Source: Verrucomicrobiota bacterium
GTDB lineage: Bacteria; Verrucomicrobiota; Verrucomicrobiia; Chthoniobacterales; JAFAMB01
Reading direction: 5' to 3'
Assembly (NCBI GenBank): GCA_019236035.1
Contig: JAFAJU010000374.1
Span: 1-5,140, forward strand
DNA length: 5,140 bases
Position 1 is the first letter of the stretch, and every line of letters starts with the position of its first letter. Shown here one piece after another: positions 1 to 5,140 of this stretch. Made by a program: the position numbers and the translations under genes. The notes under the pieces are model-generated. The model was not told the DNA's origin and did no database searches. It saw nothing but the letters and a program-made list of their open reading frames with translations.

Positions 1-1392
1 CCCCGTGACGCCGCTCATGAAGGCCACGGGCACAAACACAGCGCATAGAACCAGGGCAATCATGATCACTGGCCCGGAGACTTCCTTCATCGCTTGCGCA
101 GTCGCCTCGCGCGGGTTTAGGCCGTGCTCGATGTGATGCTGAACGGCTTCAACGACGACGATAGCGTCGTCGACTACGATGCCGATTGCCAATACAAGCC
201 CGAACAACGTCAGCGTGTTGACGCTGAAACCGAGTATGGGAAATCCGATGAAGGCCCCAAGTAGCGACACCGGCACGGTAAGCATCGGAATGATCGTCGC
301 GCGGAAACTCTGGAGGAACAGGAAGACCACCAGTAAAACCAGAATGATCGCCTCAACCAGCGTGTGCTCAATTTCGTGCAGCGAAGCCTTGATCGGTGCC
401 GTGAAATCGAGCGTGACCTCGTACTTCATGTCCGGAGGAAACTGTTGTTGGCGTTCTTTGAGGATTCGTTTGATCTGGTCGGCGGTGGCGAGGGCGTTTG
501 CCCCCGGGGCGAGGTAGATGCCAAGGGCCGCGGCGGGCGACTGGTTAAGTCGCGCCCGCAACGAATAAGTCTGCGCACCGAGCTCCACGCGACCCACATC
601 TTTGATTTTGACTTGAGAGCCGTCTGGATTGGAGCGCACGATAATTTCCGCAAACTGTTGCGGATTGGTTAACAGACCAAGCGTGCGCACGTTGTATTGG
701 TTTTCCTGTCCGCCTGGGGCGGGCTCGGCGCCAATTACGCCGGCCGGCGCTTGCACGTTCTGCTCGCGGACGGCGGCGGCGACATCCTCCGGGGTGATTC
801 CAAGTGCTGCCATCTTATTGGGCTCCAACCAGATACGCATGGAATAGTCCTGCGCCGTAAAGTTTTTAACATCCCCGACGCCGGAGACCCGCTTAATAGC
901 ATCCACGAGGTTGATGTCCGCATAGTTGCCCAGGAAGATGGCATCGTAGCTACCTTTAGGAGAGTAAAGTCCAAGCACCATCAGCAGATCCGGGCTGGAC
1001 CGATTCACCGTGACGCCTTCACGCTTCACCGCGTCAGGGAGCTGGGCCATGGCCTGCGAGACGCGGTTCTGCGTATTGACCTGCATGATGTCCACGTTCG
1101 TGCCCACATCGAACGTAACCCTCAGAATCATCTTGCCGTCATTCGCACTGAATGACTGCAGGTACAGCATTTTGTCGACTCCATTGACCTTTGACTCGAT
1201 GGGCGTCGCCACGGAATCCATCACCGCTTCCGCGGCCGCGCCGCGATAAGTAGTGGTGGCTTCGACAAGGGTAGGGCTCACCGGGGGGTACTCGGCAATG
1301 GGTAGCCGTGACAGGGTGACCAGCCCGACAACCACGGTGACAATCGCGATGACCATCGCGACGATCGGACGGCGAATGAAGAACTGAGCCAT
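1..1392 (-). CDS. RND multidrug efflux permease (AcrB/MexF-like, HAE1 family), N-terminal part, truncated by window edge
   Basis: This is the inner-membrane, proton-driven pump subunit of a tripartite efflux system. The minus-strand frame is open without a stop for 464 codons and runs off the left edge; AcrB-type proteins are about 1,030-1,050 residues, so the second half is missing. It starts MAQFFIRRPIVAMVIAIV, the usual RND N-terminus with TM1 at about residues 10-28. The porter domain follows, including VSGVGDV and MRIW near residues 170-190. TM2 is at about 345-361 (LVEAIILVLLVVFLFLQ), then SFRATIIP, TM3, and TM4 with the proton-relay pair D408-D409 in VVDDAIVVVEAV. The last visible stretch, ALVLCAVFVPVAF, matches TM5. 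Phe178 of the AcrB drug pocket is kept, but the AcrB Phe136 position is Leu. The start lies 7 nt after the adaptor stop and has a strong ribosome site. Family assignment is secure; the substrate is unknown, and drugs or other hydrophobic compounds are inferred from the family. Confidence 0.97.
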   Translation of the reverse strand, partial: MAQFFIRRPIVAMVIAIVTVVVGLVTLSRLPIAEYPPVSPTLVEATTTYRGAAAEAVMDSVATPIESKVNGVDKMLYLQSFSANDGKMILRVTFDVGTNVDIMQVNTQNRVSQAMAQLPDAVKREGVTVNRSSPDLLMVLGLYSPKGSYDAIFLGNYADINLVDAIKRVSGVGDVKNFTAQDYSMRIWLEPNKMAALGITPEDVAAAVREQNVQAPAGVIGAEPAPGGQENQYNVRTLGLLTNPQQFAEIIVRSNPDGSQVKIKDVGRVELGAQTYSLRARLNQSPAAALGIYLAPGANALATADQIKRILKERQQQFPPDMKYEVTLDFTAPIKASLHEIEHTLVEAIILVLLVVFLFLQSFRATIIPMLTVPVSLLGAFIGFPILGFSVNTLTLFGLVLAIGIVVDDAIVVVEAVQHHIEHGLNPREATAQAMKEVSGPVIMIALVLCAVFVPVAFMSGVTG

Positions 1393-1399
1393 TTTCGCG

Positions 1400-2557
1400 T
1401 TACTCCTTAGCTGTTTGCTGAGACGCCGGCGGTGCGGGCACCGGCTGGACGGGGGCGCCCTCACGCACTTTTTGCAACCCCTCCACTACGATGCGCTCGC
1501 CCGCTTTCAGCCCCTCTTCGATCACCCAGTCGCTGCCAAATCGTGGACCGACCGTGACGCCGCGTTGGGAAACCTTATTTGCGTCATCCACCACCCAGAC
1601 AAAATTTTTGCCCTGCAACTCCTGGACTGCCCGCTGAGGAACAAGGAGCGCGCCGGACCGATCCTGAACTTTGAACCGCGCCTTCGCGTACTGGCCTGGC
1701 CGGAGGATGTTGCCAGGGTTTGGGAAAAGCGCGGTGATCCGAATCGTGCCGGTTTTTGGATCCACTTGCCTATCTGCCGCCAGGAAGCGGCCTTTGTAGG
1801 GATGCACCTTGCCATCGGCGCGGATGAGTTCGCCGATCGCTTCGCGCTGGTCGAGGGGTTGCACCAGCATGGCTGTAAGGTGCTCCGCCGCGGCAAGGTA
1901 CTCTTTCTCGCTGAGCGCGAAGACTATTTTGATCGGGTCTACGGTTGAGACGGTTGTGACCGGCGTACCCGCGCTGCCTGCAGCCACATAATCGCCGACG
2001 CTGAAATCCGTGTGGCCAACAATGCCGGCGATAGGCGAGGTGATTGTAGCAAAAGCGAGGTTCAACTTGGCCTGTTCAAGTGCAGCCCGGGCAGCCTCAA
2101 CGCCCGCTTTCGCCCCCAGATTGGCCTTAACCGCGTTGTCGTAATCCTGTTGGCTGTTGATCTTACGTTCCCAAAGCTGGCTCTGCCGTTGCTCATCGAG
2201 TTGGGTCTTCTCCTGTGTTGCGGTTGCCTGGGCGAGGTCCGCCTCTTCCTGCGCTACGGCCGCTTCAAACGGCCGTGGATCAATGCGCAACAGAAGGTCT
2301 TCCGGTTTTACTACCGTACCTTCCTTGAACGCAATCTCCTGGATATAGCCGTTAACTCGGGCGCGAACATCCACATTTTCCGAACCATCAAGCTGGCCGA
2401 TCCATTCACGCACGATCGGCACGTCGCGCTGCTCGACCGTAGCCACGACCACCTGGGGCGGGCTCGCCGCTGACGCCTGGGGCGCATTTTCTTGCTTGCA
2501 CCCACTGAGAATAAGGGCAGCAACGGCGAAACCTGAGAGGATCTTGGGAGGTTTCAT
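1400..2557 (-). CDS. RND periplasmic adaptor (membrane fusion protein, AcrA/MexE-like), lipoprotein
   Basis: This 385-residue protein is the periplasmic adaptor that joins an RND permease to an outer-membrane channel; the length is normal for the family. A short lipoprotein signal ends in the lipobox LSGC, with Cys20 as the likely lipidated residue, followed by a polar linker. In order come the first lipoyl half (about 62-92, VDVRARVNGYIQEI and then LLLRIDPRPF), an alpha-helical hairpin rich in Ala, Gln and Glu (about 96-166), the second lipoyl half (about 170-194, ATITSPIAGIVG then VGDYV), a beta-barrel (about 205-295, with DPKTGTIRI) and a membrane-proximal domain (about 300-365) ending in a Pro/Ala/Gln-rich tail. 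ATG 2557 is the only good start, since an in-frame TAA lies 10-12 bases upstream. No Shine-Dalgarno motif is visible there, only the AT-rich TTAATTTATTAAC. It is the first gene of the adaptor-permease operon. Family is secure; substrate cannot be read from the sequence. Confidence 0.96.
   Translation of the reverse strand: MKPPKILSGFAVAALILSGCKQENAPQASAASPPQVVVATVEQRDVPIVREWIGQLDGSENVDVRARVNGYIQEIAFKEGTVVKPEDLLLRIDPRPFEAAVAQEEADLAQATATQEKTQLDEQRQSQLWERKINSQQDYDNAVKANLGAKAGVEAARAALEQAKLNLAFATITSPIAGIVGHTDFSVGDYVAAGSAGTPVTTVSTVDPIKIVFALSEKEYLAAAEHLTAMLVQPLDQREAIGELIRADGKVHPYKGRFLAADRQVDPKTGTIRITALFPNPGNILRPGQYAKARFKVQDRSGALLVPQRAVQELQGKNFVWVVDDANKVSQRGVTVGPRFGSDWVIEEGLKAGERIVVEGLQKVREGAPVQPVPAPPASQQTAKE
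1403..1408 (-). promoter_or_regulatory. Ribosome binding site of the RND permease, inside the end of the adaptor gene
   Basis: The minus strand reads AAGGAG, ten bases before the permease ATG at 1392. The motif is formed by the last two sense codons of the adaptor (Lys-Glu) just before its TAA, so translation of the two genes is probably linked. It supports ATG 1392 as the real start. Confidence 0.85.
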
Positions 2558-2628
2558 GTTAATAAATTAAGGGTGTCGTCGGACACCGGTACTAAAAACG
2601 CCCACCGGGGCAAGTTGATTCTTGTCAT
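2554..2628 (-). CDS. Possible 24-codon leader ORF ahead of the adaptor
   Basis: An ATG at 2628 opens a frame beginning MTRINLPRWAFLVPV and ending in TGA at 2556-2554, so its stop overlaps the adaptor start as ATGA. It spans both hairpins of the leader. The overlap would suit translational coupling and would make up for the adaptor's missing Shine-Dalgarno. However, the leader ORF has no good ribosome site of its own, it resembles no leader peptide I know, and a 24-codon open frame can arise by chance. Treat it as a hypothesis. Confidence 0.25.
   Translation of the reverse strand: MTRINLPRWAFLVPVSDDTLNLLT
2572..2587 (-). promoter_or_regulatory. Inverted repeat in the adaptor leader (hairpin or operator)
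   Basis: GGTGTCCGACGACACC on the minus strand has perfect 6-bp arms (GGTGTC and GACACC) around a 4-base loop, 14 bases before the adaptor ATG. In RNA it would be a stable small hairpin close to the start codon; in DNA it could be a regulator site. A second small AT-only palindrome, TTAATTTATTAA (2559-2570), lies between it and the ATG. Confidence 0.4.
2594..2612 (-). terminator. Terminator-like hairpin in the adaptor leader (possible attenuator)
   Basis: The minus strand carries GCCC, loop CGGT, GGGC, then G and five T residues. The stem is only 4 bp, extendable by a U-G pair, so it is a weak intrinsic terminator at best. It lies about 50 nt downstream of the predicted transcription start and 36 nt before the adaptor ATG, where an attenuator would be expected. 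It could instead end transcription of something further upstream on the minus strand. Confidence 0.3.
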
Positions 2629-2671
2629 TTGCGCTTGCGCGCCGCTATGGGATCAAAGTGCAAGAGCGAAG

Positions 2672-2700
2672 AGCATACATTTTTCGCAGGTTTCTGTAAA
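2672..2700 (-). promoter_or_regulatory. Predicted sigma70-type promoter of the adaptor-permease operon
   Basis: The minus strand has TTTACA (2700-2695, 5 of 6 matches to the -35 consensus), a spacer of exactly 17 bases, then TATGCT (2677-2672, 4 of 6 matches to the -10). Transcription would start near 2665 and give a 5' leader of about 108 nt that holds the terminator-like hairpin, the GGTGTC/GACACC hairpin and the possible leader ORF. Confidence 0.45.
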
Positions 2701-3247
2701 GATTAGGTCGAGGCAGCGCAGAACGCCACCTTGGCGGCTCAAGTCGGAGCAACCGAGCGGCTGATGTTCGAAGCCAACGCGAGTGCCGGTGGAACGGTCG
2801 TGCTGCCTGTCAGCAAACCGCTAAGTGCGGCTTTGCACCGATTGATATCGTGTTTGTTCGATGATCGTAACGATCTTGCCAGGAATCTGATGGAGTTGGT
2901 CCAATGATGAAGCCATCCACGCGTTATTTCCGACAATAGAGGTGTACTCTTTTCGTCAAAATCGTACTCATAAATAGCGATTGCATACCCTAATGAAGTG
3001 GGTGTTGTCACGAGCAAATCTCCGCCGACCTTTAGGAGCGACCCTGAAGCACCACTGATATCGCTACCCAAGAGGCCAAAGACGAAACCGAAACACTTTA
3101 CGAGTTGAGTGCCACGGAAATCCTACTCCGTAAGCTAACACAAAAGCAACTGCTAGCTTTACCAAGCGGCGAAGACGATATTCGCAACAATCTTCTAAAA
3201 AGATATCCTGTTCTGGGCGCTTCACTCGCGCCTTGAAAAACAGCCAA
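2701..3247. other. Intergenic stretch with no recognisable gene; possible gene remnants
   Basis: No open frame here shows a family motif, a ribosome site and a normal start together. GC content falls to 24 of 60 at 2941-3000 and 85 of 180 at 3061-3240, well below the flanking genes. Three stretches read like protein but lack support. On the plus strand, 2707-2907 (66 codons) and 3048-3236 (62 codons) have no usable upstream start. On the minus strand, 3122-2739 has only a TTG start and overlaps a different frame at 3270-3064. They overlap on opposite strands, so they cannot all be real. They may be remnants of a lost divergent gene such as a regulator, or chance. Short palindromes occur at 2839-2850 and 2863-2875. 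Confidence 0.5.
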
Positions 3248-3276
3248 TTGACCTGCGACGACGTCGCCATTATATG
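3248..3276 (+). promoter_or_regulatory. Predicted sigma70-type promoter of the MFS gene, with a palindrome in the spacer
   Basis: TTGACC (3248-3253, 5 of 6) and TATATG (3271-3276, 4 of 6) are separated by exactly 17 bases. Transcription would start near 3283, leaving about 22 nt of leader before the ATG at 3305. The spacer contains GCGACGACGTCGC (3255-3267): 5-bp arms around GAC, overlapping a perfect 8-bp palindrome CGACGTCG at 3259-3266. A site between -35 and -10 is a typical place for a repressor or a MerR-type regulator, but no known operator is recognised. Confidence 0.45.
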
Positions 3277-3304
3277 CGAGAGGGCGCACTAAGATTCCGT
3301 CGCT

Positions 3305-4876
3305 ATGAGCGCCGAAGCCACCGACACAAGGCCAGCAGCTACCACCCAGAAGGGGCATCGCTGGTGGCTTTTTGCCGCTTGCGTGCTCGTCAGCCTCACG
3401 AACGAACTGAGCACCGCAGTCACGAACCTTTCGTTGGGTCCGATGCGCCGCGACCTGGATGCATCTTCCGCCGTCATGCAAATGGCCGTGACCCTTGGCA
3501 AGCTGATGCTCGGCGCCTTTATGCTCGCCGGCGGCGTTGCGGGTGACGTCTACGGCCGGCGTCGCGTGCTCGTGCTCGGCGCCCTCGGCATGGTAGGCGC
3601 ATCCTTACTGGCAGCGGCCGCGCAGACGGGTGGAATGCTCCTGGTAGCGCGCGCCTTTGACGGATTGGCCAGCGCCGCCATCGGGCCGATGGCGCTCACG
3701 CTAATCGCCGGCGCATTCAGCCAGGCAGAACAAGCGCGAGCCATCGGGCTCTTTCTCGGGTTGTCCGGCCTCGGCGCGGCGCTCGGGCCGCTCGGCGCGG
3801 GTCTGGTGGTGCAGGCGCAGGGTTGGCGTACCGGTTTTCTGATGCCTGCCGCGGTGGCCGCCCTGGGTGGCTTTGGGGTGTTCCTGTTTGCCTCGGGAGA
3901 TGGCGCAAAAACCGAAGGCCGGCGACTGGATGGCATCGGCGCGCTCACTTGTGCCACCGGTCTGCTCGGGCTGGTGTTCGGAATCATTCAGATCAACTAC
4001 GTCGGCTTGCTGCATTGGCGGGTGTTGCAATCGCTAGCGGTTGGCATCGGAGCCCTGCTCGCCTTCGTCTGGTGGGAACGGCGGGCCAGGGATCCACTAT
4101 TGGATGTCACGCTCTTTCGCAATCGCATCGTCTCTGTGGCCGTCACGGCCGGATTATCAGCCGCACTGGTCATCGGCGGAGCCCTTTTGCCGCTGCTCTA
4201 TTTCCTGCAAACCGTGCAAAAGGTGAGCCCGATCTCAGCGATTGTGCGACTCATGCCGCTGATGGTTGCTGCCGCGGCGTTCGCGCCCGTGGCGGGGGAG
4301 CTGACCGCCAAAATCGGACCGAGAAAGGTCATTGCGGCGGGGCTGGCGCTTATGGCTGCCGGTAGCAGCTTGCTGATTTTGCTGGGCCCGGAAACGCCTT
4401 ACTGGCAAATGCTGCTGGCGCTGGTCCTGTTGGGTGCCGGCGACATCGCTGTGATAACGCCCGTAGCCGACGTCATCCTCAGTGCCGTGCCGAAGGAGCG
4501 GACTGGCAGCGCCGCGGCGGTCAACGGAGCGGCAATGCAAATCGGCGGCGCCCTTGGAACGGCGGTGTTAAGCAGCCTCCTCATGGCCGTCGCACGCGTG
4601 GCGTATTACCAACGCCTGGAACCGAGCGGGTTATCGCGCCAGGAGATTGCCGCCGCGACGGAAGCCTTGCGCCGATCCATTCAGAAGGGGGCCGAGAGCG
4701 GCGGCCAAGCCATCCCTGAGCCAGTGCGCATCCAACTTGCCGATGCCTACCGGTACGCGTTCTCGGCGGGCGCCGGAGGGGTTTTCAGCTGCTCCGCGCT
4801 TGTTTGCCTGCTTTGTGCGGTGCTCGTTTGGTTCGGGTTAAAGAAAATAAGTCGAGAGGGTTCATCGTCCCTTTAG
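3305..4876 (+). CDS. MFS multidrug exporter, DHA2 (EmrB/QacA-like) 14-helix family
   Basis: This 523-residue inner-membrane protein is a probable proton-coupled drug exporter. About 14 hydrophobic segments fit the DHA2 length and topology, with the last helix at about 486-512 after a periplasmic loop of roughly 55 residues (431-485). Motif A is at 77-90 (GVAGDVYGRRRVLV, with D81, G84, R85 and R86). The antiporter motif C is at about 152-166 (GLSGLGAALGPLGAG). In helix 1 the family's usual LDxTIVNVALP is altered: the stretch LSTAVTNLSLG (35-45) has Ser36 where Asp is expected, and Glu34 lies two residues earlier. ATG 3305 is chosen because an in-frame TAA at 3290 rules out a longer form; no Shine-Dalgarno is obvious, and GAGAGGG at 3278-3284 is too far upstream. 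It stands alone, divergent from the RND operon, with no EmrA-type adaptor next to it. Family is secure; the substrate is unknown. Confidence 0.95.
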   Translation: MSAEATDTRPAATTQKGHRWWLFAACVLVSLTNELSTAVTNLSLGPMRRDLDASSAVMQMAVTLGKLMLGAFMLAGGVAGDVYGRRRVLVLGALGMVGASLLAAAAQTGGMLLVARAFDGLASAAIGPMALTLIAGAFSQAEQARAIGLFLGLSGLGAALGPLGAGLVVQAQGWRTGFLMPAAVAALGGFGVFLFASGDGAKTEGRRLDGIGALTCATGLLGLVFGIIQINYVGLLHWRVLQSLAVGIGALLAFVWWERRARDPLLDVTLFRNRIVSVAVTAGLSAALVIGGALLPLLYFLQTVQKVSPISAIVRLMPLMVAAAAFAPVAGELTAKIGPRKVIAAGLALMAAGSSLLILLGPETPYWQMLLALVLLGAGDIAVITPVADVILSAVPKERTGSAAAVNGAAMQIGGALGTAVLSSLLMAVARVAYYQRLEPSGLSRQEIAAATEALRRSIQKGAESGGQAIPEPVRIQLADAYRYAFSAGAGGVFSCSALVCLLCAVLVWFGLKKISREGSSSL

Positions 4877-4878
4877 CC

Positions 4879-4889
4879 CGAGAATCTCG
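4879..4889. repeat. Small palindrome just after the MFS stop
   Basis: CGAGAATCTCG has 5-bp arms around a single central A, two bases after the MFS stop codon. The loop is too short for an RNA hairpin and no T-run follows, so it is not a terminator. No convincing intrinsic terminator for the MFS gene is visible in 4877-4976. Confidence 0.3.
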
Positions 4890-4976
4890 AGCAGACTGCC
4901 ACTTGCATGCACGAAAATCTGATGCGAACACTCACCGACGATTATCGGGACTGCTAGCTCCTGATCTCGATTACAC

Positions 4977-5073
4977 TAGAATCCTTGAAAGGCAAAATCG
5001 ACCGCAAAATGAGTCAAGTTTTTCCGAGTCCGCGCATCAGCCGTCAGATGGGGCTTGCTTTTCAAGGATTCTA
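4977..5073. repeat. MITE-like element: 19-bp terminal inverted repeats with TA ends
   Basis: The left end TAGAATCCTTGAAAGGCAA (4977-4995) and the reverse complement of the right end (5055-5073) agree at 18 of 19 bases, the outer 14 perfectly. Read as an insertion, a 93-bp element (4979-5071) starting GAATCC is flanked by TA on both sides, the target duplication known for IS630/Tc1/mariner-type transposons. It is far too small to encode a transposase, so it would be a non-autonomous element. The interior is unremarkable, with a direct repeat GCAAAAT at 4992-4998 and 5004-5010. Outside, CAC on the left faces GTG on the right with two extra bases, so the symmetry extends slightly. A single-copy regulatory hairpin or a different repeat family cannot be excluded without finding other copies. 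Confidence 0.55.
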
Positions 5074-5140
5074 TAGTGAGGCCACTTCACCCAACCGGCA
5101 CCGCTCCCATTTCCAACCATGCTATCTCTAGATCTCGCCG

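Noticed and set aside
697..1155. Plus-strand 152-codon open frame inside the permease gene
   Set aside because: It lies antisense to the well-conserved RND coding sequence and has no recognisable features; it is a shadow of a GC-rich gene.
1415..1948. Plus-strand 177-codon open frame inside the adaptor gene
   Set aside because: It is antisense to a clear adaptor sequence, with no ribosome site or motif.
3132..3159. AAGCTA/TAGCTT inverted repeat
   Set aside because: Six-bp arms with a 16-base loop and no context are expected by chance in a window of this size.
3550..3987. Minus-strand 145-codon open frame inside the MFS gene
   Set aside because: Its Pro/Ala/Arg-rich composition is what the complement of an Ala/Gly/Leu-rich membrane protein gives; the MFS frame has clear family motifs.
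3823..4365. Plus-strand 180-codon open frame overlapping the MFS gene
   Set aside because: It is an alternative frame of the MFS coding sequence with no family signal.
4935..4948. CCGACGATTATCGG as a terminator of the MFS gene
   Set aside because: The stem is only 4 bp and no T-run follows.
4977..5073. Integron attC site
   Set aside because: The size and symmetry fit, but the core RYYYAAC and GTTRRRY motifs are absent from the ends.
4804..5076. Plus-strand 90-codon open frame running from the MFS 3' end into the inverted-repeat element
   Set aside because: It starts inside the MFS gene in another frame, has no motif, and ends within the repeat arm; likely chance.
5119..5140. ATG at 5119 as a possible start of a downstream gene
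   Set aside because: Only seven codons are visible before the window ends and no ribosome site precedes it.

Overview
The window comes from a Gram-negative bacterium: it carries an RND efflux permease with its lipoprotein-type periplasmic adaptor, an arrangement that needs two membranes. The genes are GC-rich (45 of 60 bases in a sample of the MFS gene at 3541-3600, 41 of 60 in the adaptor at 2221-2280). The sequence alone does not fix the phylum.

Layout. Positions 1-1392 (minus strand) hold the first 464 codons of an AcrB/MexF-type RND permease, cut off by the window's left edge. Positions 1400-2557 (minus) hold the complete adaptor, upstream of and tightly coupled to the permease. Positions 2558-3304 form a 747-bp divergent intergenic region with no convincing gene. 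It contains a good sigma70-type promoter for each flanking operon, hairpins and a possible short leader ORF ahead of the adaptor, several short palindromes, and unrecognised open stretches that may be gene remnants. Its middle is more AT-rich than the genes. Positions 3305-4876 (plus) encode a complete 14-helix MFS transporter of the DHA2 (EmrB/QacA-like) type. Positions 4877-5140 are non-coding apart from a roughly 93-bp MITE-like inverted-repeat element flanked by TA at 4977-5073.

How it fits together. The adaptor and RND permease would form the inner-membrane and periplasmic parts of a tripartite pump. The outer-membrane factor is not in the window and may lie beyond the left edge, after the permease. 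The divergent MFS exporter moves substrates across the inner membrane only, so it could feed the RND pump from the cytoplasm; this is inference. Such loci often include a TetR, MarR, LysR or AraC regulator between the divergent genes, and none is intact here. The genes belong to ordinary families. The less ordinary parts are the adaptor leader, the regulator-less gap, the MITE-like element and the loss of a normally conserved acidic residue in the MFS protein. I see no convincing sign of a wholly new system.
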